DNA from: Stromatinia cepivora
Lineage: Eukaryota > Ascomycota > Leotiomycetes > Helotiales > Sclerotiniaceae
Direction: 5' to 3'
Length of the DNA: 64,000 bases
Assembly: GCA_014898415.1 (NCBI GenBank)
Contig: RCTD01000007.1
Span: 1,674,001 to 1,738,000 of the forward strand
A program made the position numbers and the translations under genes. The notes below the pieces were generated by a model. The model saw nothing but the letters and a program-made list of their open reading frames with translations. It was not told where the DNA came from and ran no database searches. This document shows, piece after piece, positions 1 through 11,001 of the stretch (position 1 is its first letter; each line of letters starts with the position of its first letter).

Positions 1-1095
1 AGGTTTTGTAATGTGTATCGTATCCATATATGCCACCAAGTACATCTGCAATCACATGAGTACCGTGATTCCAAGAAGTGTATTAGATAAACGCACATTA
101 TACTTCTGCGATAGCGCTGCCAGGTTCATTCTCCAAAATGCTGGTCGAGGCGCGCCCCCCAAGGAAGCCGCCTTAGCATTGCTTGGGAGTTCGTGGATTG
201 ATCGCTGATTATCGTCGACTTCTCCTAAAAGGCCACTTGCAGAGAACTATAACAAGTAAGTATGCCATCAAAACAAACATCAGAATGGCGCGGAAAGACG
301 TGACAAGTCGATTCTCTCATTGGCATGTAAATTTAGCATTTAACCAACTTTACCCAAGTGACTACACAACTCAACTTGAGCCTAGCATTCCGTAAAAATG
401 ATGGGCATATATGCAATGCAAAGTCCATACGGTTGAAATAAGCCTTTCCTTAAAGTAAGAGAGGGGTGGTTAATCGATCACCTACTCTTTCTTCCGGGGT
501 TTGGACATCATAATTCGGGATATCCATGAAGGGAAGTGTTCCTTCATGTTCCACCATCTTGTTCTAAAGAAATCATTGAGATTATTTGATACGTAACGAT
601 ATTGAAATTTATAAAATCAGATATTTGGTGATTACTAGAAAAATCATGGTGATATTGACGTGATGTGAAATGAGACTTCGATTCCGATCTGCTTGCAATT
701 AATTGATGCATGGGAAAGAAGCTTGAGCACAGACCATCAGGCTAAAATGCTGCAAGGCTATGATGATGAGGGGCAGCTTCCCTGATCTTTTTTGTCAAAG
801 GTACAAAAATATATATGTTTGGTTGTCAAATTTGAATTGGGATATTGAAGAGTATTATATTCTGAAGACGGAAACGATGATCCAAGTAAAGTGATCAATG
901 AAATGTAATATGATATCGATTAATTAACTTCTATTTATTTTTCAATTCTGCTCAATTCTGTTTGTTCTGTTCTCCATGCTATGCTTTGCGAAATTCCACA
1001 ATCCCATGCCAAACCAAGCCGTCCGTAAAATAATACAATCCCGATCATCCTTTCATTAATCATGAATAACCCATATTCCCCATCCGTCACCCCAT
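1..1095. other. Intergenic, no gene seen
   Basis: I see no supportable gene, RNA gene or repeat here. Open frames are under 75 codons and lack recognisable sequence. The stretch nearest 1095 is the 3' flank of the mitochondrial protein gene that ends there. Confidence 0.5.
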
Positions 1096-2466
1096 TTATT
1101 TCTTAACATCCTTCTCAACCTTCCCCCTTAACTTTTCCGCCTCAGCAACCTTCTTCTCCACAACCTTGCTTATATCCTCATAAGCACTCTTAACCAAACC
1201 CTCCAACTCATCCCCATGATCCTTTGCTACCTCCTGCAAATGTTGCAATTTCTCCCACATCTTCTCTGATCCAGGGATTCCAGCCATCTTCGCAGCTTGC
1301 TGAGCATATTGTTGAACATTTTGTCCGAACCCACTATTCTTCGCCTTTTCCCCAGCATCCTTTACATATTTCTGAAGATCATCCGTATTCCCCGACTCAA
1401 TAGCCTTTCTAACCTGATCGAAGATCTCCTTAACATTCCCAGACTTTAGAGCATCAGCATTCTTCTCCACAATCTCCTTAACCTTTGGGTTCTTCTCCAA
1501 GTAAGGTTTCCACTCCTCCATCCCCTTATTCCAAGCTTGTTCTCCCAGCTTTTGAACCTTTTCACTCTTCTCCTGAATCAACTTGCGGACTTTATCAATT
1601 GAGCCAACGCCCAATCCACCTGCAAGAATTCCCGAAACCTTCTTATACGTATCATCCAACTCTTTCTTTGCATCCGGTCCATAGTTCTCAGCCATACTCT
1701 TTAATTGATCCAGGTTTCCCCCGACCTTCTCCTTGATTTGAGGATGATTATCCAACACTTCCCCTAAACTATCTTTTCCCAACTCGGCAATTTCGCTCAA
1801 TGCTTTGGTCAATACATTGTAACCCTGCACAGCAGTTTGCATATCAAATCCACCCTTCTTGCTAATGCCCTTCAGTTCCGCGTATGTTTTATTAACAATC
1901 TCATCGACTTCCTTGCCATGTTTCGCTTGCACTTTCTCGATATCATCAAATGCACTATCGAGGAATGATTGTGCACCAGGGATAAAAGCAGCATAGGAAG
2001 AAGTGGCATTACGGAGCCATTTGATGGCTTGATTTGGTTCTGGAGCCTTTTCAGAGATTGCTGAGGTTGCTTTTTGGAATTGAGATTTCGTAGAGCTGTA
2101 GGCGTTGACCATGGTTTTGGCGCCAGAGAATTGGTAGTAGGTGTAACAACCCTGGGAAATGAGTTAGTATATGATTGTTATACAAGCGTGGAGCTTCGTA
2201 GTATCAGGCTTCATAATTTCACATCTTTACAAACGCAAAGACCTCCATCTACAAAAGGATGAAATCAGAACCAGTAAATTGATCATAAAACTTACAGCCA
2301 AAACGACGGCACCACCAGCAACACCCGCTGCAAAGCCCGAAGCACCACCAGCCTTTGCTCCCTCAGCCTGTGTCGTCGAAACAAATCTAGTTTGTCTAGC
2401 TTGTTGTCTAATTGGTGCACGAAGAGTGCGAGCCGCAGCTCTTGATGCTGTTCTTGAGGCAAGCAT
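1096..2466 (-). CDS. Mitochondrial membrane-anchored helical-repeat protein, function unknown
   Basis: Two exons: 2466-2296 and 2151-1096, with a 144-nt GTAAGT...CCCAG intron; about 408 residues. The N-terminus is rich in Ala, Arg, Ser and Thr with no acidic residues for about 30 residues, a typical mitochondrial presequence. Splicing joins a Gly/Ala/Val-rich hydrophobic stretch (about residues 43-65) into a plausible membrane anchor. The remaining 340 residues are charged, Lys/Glu-rich and helical. They contain apolipoprotein-like repeats such as an N-P-x-[VI]-K-E motif seen twice (DNHPQIKEKV and EKNPKVKEIV). The likely location is the mitochondrial inner membrane with a long helical domain on one side. 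I do not recognise a named family and assign no function. The second exon has its own ATG at 2112, so an unspliced reading would lose the targeting sequence. Confidence 0.8.
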
Positions 2467-3446
2467 TATGTATTTGTTGTGTTAGGGTATTGGGTATCTC
2501 AATTGAAGATGAATTGGAAGTGTATGTGTGTAAAGGGATAAAATGAAATTGTAAAGTTCAATTGATATGTATTGGAAGTGTATGTGTGTAAAGGGATAAA
2601 ATGAAGTTGTAAAGTTCAATTGACAAGTATTAGAGTTTAGAAAAAGGTATGAAGTTGTATGAAGAAGAAGAAAACACTTTGCCAACTTCAACTCTTATTT
2701 ATTTAAACAATTAAGCTTGTGAGCGACCGACCGAGTGACGTTGAATGAGATAGTAATAACCTTGGTAGTACCTTTCATGAATGCCCATTAAATCAAATCC
2801 CATCCTTTACCTGTATCGGCTTTATGAAAGAAATGACGACACGGCCCCAGACTGCCCTGAAAATCCCCCGTTTAAGCGTCATATGTGGCGGTGCGATCGA
2901 TGGGCTGGTTGTTCCAAGGTACAAATTGGTTGTTATGAACTTATGACAAAGAGAAATATGTATTCGGCCTAGAACCTCCGAAAAATAGCATAGTGATAAT
3001 TATGAATGAGCCCTCCTCACACTCATGGGTAGGAAAAGGAAGCTGTCTTACTGCATCTCCTGTGTAACTTAAAATGAAAATTTGCCAAACATCAAAGCCG
3101 AGGTTGAAAAAACCTTTTTTTTTTTTTGGTATTTGATCTGTACCAATGGTCTATAACAATGGTTGAGTTGCGTGTCTAATAATCGCAATTTTAAACTCCC
3201 ATATAAAATCCATGGTCGAAACATTTCCTCCCCTTGCCGTATATACTATCCGTCATTCCCTTCCAATCCGTAACCCATTTCATCATTGAACTCATTTCAT
3301 ATCATATTTCATATCATCCCATCGTATCATGTAAGTCGTAGAACCCAAAATCACCATCCTCATATCCGATCCGTATTCATATTCATATCTCCCATCCGTG
3401 AAGTCGTCTATCGTAGGTATCGAGTCGTAGAAAATCGTAAACCCAT
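2467..3446. other. Intergenic: promoter of mitochondrial protein gene, 3' flank of DUF1772-like gene
   Basis: It contains the 58-bp tandem duplication listed separately and an A/T homopolymer near 3113-3129. No gene is supportable. Confidence 0.5.
2513..2628. repeat. Tandem duplication, 58-bp unit, two copies
   Basis: The segment beginning ATTGGAAGTGTATGTGTG at 2513 recurs at 2571, an offset of exactly 58 bp, with few mismatches (for example AAATTG versus AAGTTG). It lies 47 bp upstream of the ATG at 2466 on the minus strand, so it sits in the proximal promoter or 5' leader of the mitochondrial protein gene. Confidence 0.85.
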
Positions 3447-4136
3447 TTAGTTCTTCGAATATCTAACCACAGTCCAAGTACCAATTGCAGCACTAGCAAT
3501 CATCATAACACCTCTTCCCAAATTCAACAATGCCCAACGATCAACCAATTCATGAGCAGTTCTAACATCCTCATCCTCATCAATTACCTTTCTCCTGCTC
3601 GAAGAACTTTTCTTGTAACTTTTATCACTTCTCTCACGATCCTTGGAAGATTTCTTGTGTTTACGACCAGATCCAGAAGAAACATCATCGAAATCTCCAC
3701 CAGCTTGATTGGCATAAACTCCTTGTGCCTCATCCACCTTTCCCAACAACTTTTTATTCGTATACATCATGAACAAAACTGTGTAAGGAATGATCCCTGC
3801 AGCCAACGCGCCTGCCGTGGCAAACATCTTTAACTTAAGTTTGTCAGTCTGCTTGTATGCGAGGAAGAAGAAAGATGCCGCGGGAATCATCGAAGCGAAT
3901 GGGAAAAAAGCTTTTCCTTGTTGAAAAAGGTTATTCCATTGCTTAAGTAAAAGATGTGGTGGTGATTCGAGTAATCTTGGAACGGCGATGAAGGAAATGC
4001 TGAGAGAAGCTCCAGCGATAGCAGATGAAGCAGTGATTCCAACACACTGAGCCAAACGAATAGGCAACTGAACATCAGTCATTTTGGGGAAAGACGTAAA
4101 GGTCGAAGGAGAGGAAGATTTGGACATGAAAGGCAT
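3447..4136 (-). CDS. DUF1772-like (anthrone-oxygenase-fold) membrane protein
   Basis: Single exon, 229 residues. There are four hydrophobic segments: about 29-52, 78-95, 103-125 and 210-225. A hydrophilic Lys/Ser/Arg/Asp loop (about 140-190, including a KHKKSSKDRERSDKSYKK tract) separates the third and fourth. The last part, W-A-L-L-N-L-G-R-G before the final helix, matches the W..LN..R pattern I associate with DUF1772 proteins. That family includes small anthrone oxygenases of polyketide pathways, but most members are uncharacterised, and no polyketide genes lie nearby, so a biosynthetic role is not implied. The charged lysine-rich insertion is unusual for the family. A second ATG at codon 19 (MTDVQLP) could be the true start, giving about 211 residues. 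Confidence 0.7.
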   Translation of the reverse strand: MPFMSKSSSPSTFTSFPKMTDVQLPIRLAQCVGITASSAIAGASLSISFIAVPRLLESPPHLLLKQWNNLFQQGKAFFPFASMIPAASFFFLAYKQTDKLKLKMFATAGALAAGIIPYTVLFMMYTNKKLLGKVDEAQGVYANQAGGDFDDVSSGSGRKHKKSSKDRERSDKSYKKSSSSRRKVIDEDEDVRTAHELVDRWALLNLGRGVMMIASAAIGTWTVVRYSKN

Positions 4137-6317
4137 AATGAATAGATAGATAGATTTCGAAAGAGGGGTAATAACGAATACACAAATACGGATGATAGAT
4201 ATGTAATGTAGATTAGATGAAAAGGCGGGAGGAGATATAAATGGTTATGTTTAATGTGGATATGATGGGACGAGGGGGATCAGATGGTTCGATGCGCTTC
4301 GATGCAAGTTTAGAGTCATATGCAACTGCATAACACACAGGTAGACATTTGTTGGCGGTGTAGGGACTTTTTACGCGTGTTATGAGCTTGGACCAACCAA
4401 CATTTGATTAACCTTATGTCTTTATTCTAATGGGAGTTACTAGGATAACGTCTTGATAAAAACCCCTCTTCCTATTATATATTTATATATGATATGGATA
4501 TGAAAACAGAAGAGAGTTCTTTTCAAAGTTGGGTATCGATCAATCAGATGTAATATTTACTATTTTGGTGTCCTACGTGGTCCAATTTGAAAGAGTTTGT
4601 TCCTTACTTGACCTTAGCTCCCGAGGCTTTTGCTAGTATCGGAGGTAAGATCTTGGGCAGAGTGCCTTACATAGTTCTACTATCCTTACATAAGCTCAAC
4701 AGACACTGGAATGTATTTGATACTTTTCCGTATTTGGTTATAGTTGTTGCAACCTACATCTATGTTCAAAAGTTCCCAACGGCAAGGAAGACAGCGGATA
4801 TGACTGGGATGAAATCCATCACCATAAATATTTACACGCGGAGATACGACTACTCTTCTCCGCAGCACTCTACACACAAAAACGTGACCGGATCTTGCTC
4901 AGAATCAAACACCAGACACTCATAAGGCTGCCCAAGAGACTTGGCACTTCGAACCCTAGTAAGGATAGAGTAATGGAGTGGTGGGTTGTGAGTAACATCA
5001 CTTTGTCAGAGTTGGGAAAAAGTATTATGAGGGGTCCTTGGTCCTTAGGAATTTCCAGGGGACAAAGAATTCATTGGTAAAATAGAACGTCGCTACATTA
5101 TTCGAAGAAAGTTTTGTAGATTGCAGTACATGGGGCTTACTGAAATACGCGAGTTTGAATGAGTTAACCTAACCACCGCTCCATTATGATACCAGCAAAC
5201 ATCGAGTTCACAACCAATGAACTATTCCTCAACATCAAATACTCGAAAACACGATTCCGATCCTTCTTAGGGGCTACGGAGACTAGGTAGACCATCACCA
5301 AAGAACAAACAACCACTCACCTACCGCAATTCAAAAACCCCTGAAAGTCTTCGCCACTTTACACCTTACACATAATCCAAAAGACATCACGGCTCCATAC
5401 CCCCTATAATCATTAGACCAAACCTTTCATGAAACTCCACACCAACTATCTCCTTGCAGGGATCCTACTCGACGTCTGAAAATCCCTTAGTTGCTTAAGG
5501 TCTCGAACACTTTATACTGAGTCATATACTACTAGGTTTCTCTTGATGTACAGATATGTAATTTAAGCTGTGGTGATTACCTATTACTCACTTCCAGATG
5601 AAGTTTTTAATCTCTTCTCTTTTGATTATCTCTATGCTCTTGATATTCCATGTCCTCCCGTAATATTATCTCGTCTCATTGCATCACATCACACCCCTCC
5701 CCATCACGTCTCATCCCCATATTCCATACCTATCTTCCGTATAGCCCCCTATAAATCTTCATCCCTCCATCCCTCTTTTTATTCATCTCTCAATCTCCCC
5801 ATCACATCAACTCCATCATCTACCACCACAACTTGCAACCCATACTAATACCAATATCAAATCCCACCACATCACCAGGACCACGCTTGACTTTCCCCCT
5901 ATATTCCTCCATCTTCCTTTATTACCCTCTTCCCCTTCTCTCCATTCACAGCTCTCTTCCTCTCTCTCTTCGCATTCCCCATGATTCATTCCAACAGCCA
6001 TTCTTAGGCAAAAAGCCATCACTAAATTTACCACTAACCCGCATTCCACACCCCTCTCTCAAATCACCACATTTCTGCCCATCCAGTATCACCTTTCACT
6101 TCAAACATCTCCATTCCCATTCACATTTAATTAAATGCACCTTTAATTTCCTTTACTTATGTACGCATAAATACGTAAACACAATTTTTAACCTCCATCC
6201 ACCATCCTCCACCTCCCCTATACCCTAACCTTAACGCCAATCCAGTCCAACCCAGCCCCTTAAACTCAAACCACAAACTCCACCCAAAGTACCCATTGAC
6301 AGGACTCTATTAAACCT
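4137..6317. other. Long intergenic region with pyrimidine-rich tract
   Basis: No convincing gene. From about 5640 to 6290 the plus strand is strongly C/T-rich. This produces long Pro/Ser/His/Leu-type open frames on the plus strand that look like composition artefacts rather than genes. It lies downstream of the cysteine-rich gene ending at 6318. Confidence 0.5.
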
Positions 6318-6993
6318 CTAAGCCTTAGTAGTGAAATCCGTCTCAGTAGGAAGTAATCCACCATCTGCAGCTTTTTCACAAGTGCAAGCGTCTAATTATT
6401 GTTAGACTCAACCTAAATATCGAATAAAAGGATCGAAGAAGCAAAAAGAAAACATACCAACAGGTCTAGCACCACACCCACAAAGTTCACCCGAAGGAAC
6501 TTTATTTTCCTCAGCAGAACGCTCGCAGGTACAAGCTCCAGCTGCACGGGCACCTATTTTATGTTAGTCTTTAATCACAAAAATACTCCCAGAATGCTCA
6601 AGATGTTCAAAAACTCCAAGAAAATGGTATAGGAATAGGTGGGTAGAAGGGGGAAAAAAGAAAAAAAATAAAAATACATACGACAACTACATCTAGCGCC
6701 CTCAATCTTATTTTCACTCTCGGCATTGGCACAAGTACACTCGAGAGCCTTCTTTTCACCACAGGAACATTTTGCTTGAGTTGCTGTGAGGAGTTAGTTT
6801 TATATTTCATGTATAGGTTTTAAATGAATTTGTGATATGCGGTTTTGGAATGGATATTGTGAAGATGAAAATCGGGATGTTGAATAAAAGAGAATGAGGA
6901 AGGGAAAAAGGAACAAAGGGAAAATAAAAACATACCACAAACACAACCCTTCTCAGCACTATCTCCCTTCTTACAGCATGTTGATGGAGCCAT
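6318..6993 (-). CDS. Small cysteine-rich metallothionein-like protein (DUF7871-type)
   Basis: Four exons reconstructed: 6993-6936, 6783-6682, 6553-6458 and 6391-6318. All introns have GT...AG ends and phase 1, giving 109 residues. The protein has 16 cysteines: one CC pair (6-7) and seven C-x-C pairs (17/19, 25/27, 35/37, 51/53, 61/63, 78/80, 88/90). There are no aromatic residues except Phe105. The middle consists of three imperfect repeats in which a C-x-C pair is followed by a C-T-C pair and an acidic segment. The C-terminus reads LPTETDFTTKA. This arrangement suggests metal binding, probably copper or zinc, in the cytosol. I recall uncharacterised fungal DUF7871 proteins with the same layout. 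Metal binding is inferred from the cysteine pattern. The individual exons are too small to be found as long open frames. Confidence 0.85.
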
Positions 6994-8233
6994 TTTTGAT
7001 TGTATTTTGGATTTGAATTTTTAATTGAAAAATCTGGAGGTCTTTGTTTGAAGTTGTTTGTTTTGTTGAAGTTTCGTTTCTTCGTTTTATTTTGAAAGTG
7101 TCAAATAATCGATAGAATGAAATGAATATTTTAAAAATTCATGACAAGGAGGGAAGTACACTATATATACTTCTCCCTCCATACCAATAACTTAGCAATA
7201 ACTTAGCAATAACTTAGCATAACTTGGTTACTGACTGATCATCAATACTAACAACTGTGTACGTAAGTCGTCAATTGCTGACCATTGCTTAGAATTACCC
7301 GAGTTTTAATTGGTTGGTTGGATTTTGTACTCAAATAGGTGAATGGTGATTGGCTAGGTTGAATCTTCAGGTTTTTACCTATAATTTCTGGAACTAACGT
7401 TGATCATCTAGAACTTTTATTCTGGAGATGAAGATGACGATGGGTAATAGCTCGTAAATGAATGGTACGATGGGATGATATGAGATACGTTAATATTGGA
7501 TGACAACTACTCAACCATACACAAAATTGTTTATTTTTTATTTTTTATCTTTTATCTCTGATTTCCTTCCTTCTTATCCTAGGTATCTATATCTATCTCT
7601 TTTAGAAAGTCTAAAAAGAAATCAGAGGATCAACCAATATACATACATACTGCGCTGGTACCTTTACAATTCAGAAGAAAAAAAGTCAAGTTGATTCCTC
7701 TCTACCTACCTACCTATATAAAAATCTATCTTTGAGATATTCCACACATACCACACATTCCACATTCCACATTCCACCTTCCCCTCATAAACCCCCCCTC
7801 TCTTTCTCCAATATTACAAACTCACTCCATCTCCAATACCTAATCCCCAAATCTACCGCATCTACAACGAGATCTCTTATTCTACTTGCCACAGTAGTCC
7901 TACCTTACCTATACCTATTGTCCGCATCAGAAAGTTCGTTTAGCTTTTCTTCACTGTGTAGTTTAAGAGAGAGATTGAAGTCATCTTCATGATTCAATGA
8001 TTGAATATATTGAATAATGACAAATGGTATCTATTCGCAAAGGAAATGAAAAATAAGAGGAAAGGGGTTTCATTTATTACAATGTCCTCACATAGAACTC
8101 AACACGAGTTAATCCCTGGGGGACCAACAACTCCCCTCTGATGCTCCCCCTCCTCCCCTTCACACCACCCTCACCCCTCAAACCCCATCATCCCCTCCCT
8201 CCCCGTTCACACCACTCTCACTCCCATCTCCCC
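6994..8233. other. Intergenic: promoter of the cysteine-rich gene plus low-complexity sequence
   Basis: It contains a short tandem repeat of AATAACTTAGC (about 7190-7225, three to four copies), a TATA-like stretch near 7161-7170 and repeated CACATTCCACATT words near 7740-7765. From about 8140 the plus strand is very C-rich. No gene is supportable. Confidence 0.5.
7161..7170 (-). promoter_or_regulatory. Possible TATA element of the cysteine-rich gene
   Basis: The sequence CTATATATAC (GTATATATAG on the minus strand) lies about 170 bp upstream of the ATG at 6993. Spacing and sequence suit a TATA box of a strongly induced small gene. The transcription start is not visible from sequence alone. 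Confidence 0.35.
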
Positions 8234-9762
8234 TCACTCCCCCAAACCCCCCAAAACATACCCACCAAACCCATCCCCCCCAACCCCCACCTCATCCTCC
8301 CTCCTCCACCCCCTCCTCTTCCTCGTCCACTCCCCCCCAATCCAACCCCTAATACACGTATCCCCCGGTTTCCTCTGCGGACTCTCCAGCGGCACCAATT
8401 TATAAAACCCCTCATCAACCCCCCTCTCCTCACACGCACAACTCCCCTCTTTCCCCCCCGGACAAACACTATTAATCCCATGCCGATAGCCCACATCGCG
8501 AAAATACCACACTTCCCTCTTCGACATAAACATCGCCACGCTAAGCGTATGAACGGGCGCATCGCCCCATCTCTCGTAGTAGAATCCACCCGTGTGATCG
8601 AGGTAGTTGAAATATTTTTGATGTGCTCCTTTTCCTCCTTCGTTCCCAGCATCTCTTCCAACATCATCACCTCTCCAAAATCCCAAAGACCCAATCTCGA
8701 AATTACTAAAGAATTGACAGTTATTATACTCACCCCCATCAAGCAACCAATTCAAATCCGCTTCGGGATGAAGTAAATGCGGATTCGCATTCGCGAACGC
8801 ACGGGTTTTAGACCATAGAGAAGGAAATGAACGGGCGTCGTCGAGGATATTCATATTAAAGCCATATTTGAGATGGTTATCGCGCATGAAGCGAAAAACG
8901 TCATAATTAATATTGCAGAAGAAGTGAACCTGTTGAATATTTCGTTAGTGTTTACCCAATTTCCACATCCCACTTCACTTCCATTTTGGATCCCCGAGTT
9001 CGGAAACTCGTATACCAATCAATAGTATAAGTAGATGAAGAAAAAAAAACTCACATCAGGTTCAACCCTCCAATACCAATCCAAGTCCCTCAGTATACTC
9101 ATGCGATAAAAAAATCCACTATTCCACCTACACATATGATGATAACTAACCATCCAACCCTTCCCCACCCCAATCGTCCCCAAATAATCCAGACTATTCA
9201 TAAACCTCCCCTCATCAACCCAGTCCGGCAAAGACCAAAATTCCTCCGGCACAACCTCATAAAAACACTCCGCATCCGTCAGATTTCTCGTGCCGGCGAT
9301 AAATTCCTCGGTAAAGGGTTCATCGTTGAAAAAAATCCAGGGATACAGATATTTATGATTCCAGCGGGCTTCCAGTTGACGCATCGATTGTTGCATGCCT
9401 TCTAATTCGGAGTTGCGGACGAGAGAGATGAGGGCGGCTTTAGGGCGGGGATTGCTCCATTCTGTTAGTTGTGCTTTCCATGTTTTTTGGCCTCCAATGA
9501 TAGCATAGCGATTGTTTGAATTTTCTTTTAACCATTGTACTGGATCGCTTTTCTGCCTATTTCCTTTCTTTTTAGTGGTTTCGTCTTCGGGTAGAAAGGG
9601 TTGGATGGGAATATATGAACCTAGCGAATGAACGTCCGGTAATGATGATGAGGGGGAAGATCCACACGAAGGATGGAAGTAAAGGAGACATGTCGATATG
9701 AGACAAATTCCTATGAAAAATACGAAGAGACGGAAAAATCGCCGTGTCCGGGTACTTTGCAT
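8234..9762 (-). CDS. GT15 alpha-1,2-mannosyltransferase (KRE2/KTR family)
   Basis: Two exons: 9762-9055 and 8929-8234, intron GTGAGT...CAACAG; 467 residues. The N-terminus is basic (RTRRFFR) followed by one hydrophobic segment (about 11-29), a type II Golgi membrane topology. The family signature is rebuilt exactly across the splice junction: V-E-P-D from exon 1 (ending Asp236) and V-H-F-F-C-N-I-N-Y-D from exon 2. Glu234 corresponds to the catalytic-region acidic residue of the family. A second family block, YNNCQFFSNFEI, starts near residue 303. Such enzymes add alpha-1,2-mannose from GDP-mannose to O- and N-linked glycans in the Golgi, supporting cell-wall mannoprotein synthesis. The last 25 residues are Gly/Arg-rich and probably poorly conserved. 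The gene symbol is left open because KTR paralogues cannot be separated by eye. Confidence 0.92.
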
Positions 9763-10220
9763 TCATTGGTCAGTATATTTCTCCACCTATTCCCATCTTG
9801 TCCAAAAAAGCAAAGGGAAAGGTCAAATAGTAAATACCTAAGATTCCTCTCTAACCTCCCCATCCTCGTTTTCACCCTTATCTTCAATCTATCCCAACCA
9901 TTCCATCCACCCAACATTTTCCATCCACTCCACCTCCCCATCATTCTCATCCCCACGCTTAGCCCCTTCCGCCAGGGAGCCCTTCCCCAAATTCTCGTCC
10001 TCCATCTGCCCAACCTCCCACCCTTCCCACCAGCCTTACTCTTCTCCTTCACCTTTTCTCTCCTCGGCGTTCTCCAAAAAGCTGATGAGCCAGTCGACTC
10101 ATTCGAAGAACTCGATATCGAGCGAAAAGACCAAGTGCTCGATGTAGAAGATGTGCGTTCGGGAGTGTGTGGTATTGAAGACCTTGTCCAGGGACCAAAT
10201 TTATGACGGGGAGTGTCCAT
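9711..10220 (-). CDS. Hypothetical basic protein overlapping the mannosyltransferase start
   Basis: An ATG at 10220 opens a 169-codon frame. Its first 45 residues (MDTPRHKFGPWTRSS, then Ser/Thr-rich) look like ordinary fungal protein. Residues about 50-125 are very rich in Arg, Lys, Trp and Gly. The frame overlaps the first 52 bases of the mannosyltransferase CDS in another frame, which is unusual for two independent fungal genes on one strand. A possible donor (GTATTT near 9834) could end an exon before the overlap. It may be a real small gene with an unrecognised intron, an upstream ORF in the mannosyltransferase leader, or chance. No family is recognised. Confidence 0.3.
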   Translation of the reverse strand: MDTPRHKFGPWTRSSIPHTPERTSSTSSTWSFRSISSSSNESTGSSAFWRTPRREKVKEKSKAGGKGGRLGRWRTRIWGRAPWRKGLSVGMRMMGRWSGWKMLGGWNGWDRLKIRVKTRMGRLERNLRYLLFDLSLCFFGQDGNRWRNILTNECKVPGHGDFSVSSYFS

Positions 10221-11001
10221 GATGATTTTGTTGTGATATATCTGTTTTGTGAAAGTTGGGTTGTGTGTTTGACACGCCGAACTTGTGATGACATCGATAT
10301 AGGAAAGGGTCAGGATGAAATTAGAAGTAGAAGTCAAAGAATGATGGGAAGGAAACTTCAACCAGGGAGAAATCTGTCGGTCTGCATGAGGTAATCAAAT
10401 TAAGGAATACAGTATCGGAAATATCTATCCTTATCCTTGCCATATCCACAGCTCATTCCCCCCTTCCTTCTTTCCTTTCCACACTCGACTGACTGCTCAG
10501 ATCCCCCCCAAATACACTCCGCTACCTAGCCAATCAACTACTTTTATCCCCTTCATATCTCCTTCTCTCCACGATAACATATCCCAAGTCCAAACCCCTT
10601 TCCGAAATATTAAGGAAAATCCCAAATCTCAAATGCTGCCCCTTATTCCCCCTCAAGAAAGAATTCTTATCCCATAATTACTACATATATGAACCTCAAA
10701 CTGGTTCCGCAAGCAAATTGACACACCAATTGTTGAGTTGAAGAGAACAAATGAAAATTGTGTGCGCGGTAAAAACAAAAATATGTGATGATGCATGCCA
10801 TCTCTTCATCAATTTCGCTGAACAAAAGAAATTCGTTTCAAGAGTAATGCATGTATGTCTTTCTCCCAATCGCTTGTTCCATAGATTTTTGTGAGAGTGA
10901 AATAACGAAAGAACAGCTAATTGGAAGCTTTCTGTATTACAACTAAAATAGCAATGTTCATAGGACTAGCGTATTCGGGTCCAAATGTGTCGTGAGAATT
11001 A
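10221..11001. other. Intergenic
   Basis: This is the 3' flank of the kinase gene and upstream sequence of the basic ORF. No gene, repeat or RNA is seen apart from moderately pyrimidine-rich sequence at 10440-10680. Confidence 0.45.

Noticed and set aside
5570..6228. Pro/Ser/His-rich plus-strand frames downstream of the cysteine-rich gene
   Set aside because: Again a C/T-rich tract with more than one open frame; composition artefact.
8141..8776. 211-codon Pro/His-rich plus-strand frame
   Set aside because: It is the complement of the GT15 mannosyltransferase C-terminal exon, in C-rich sequence.
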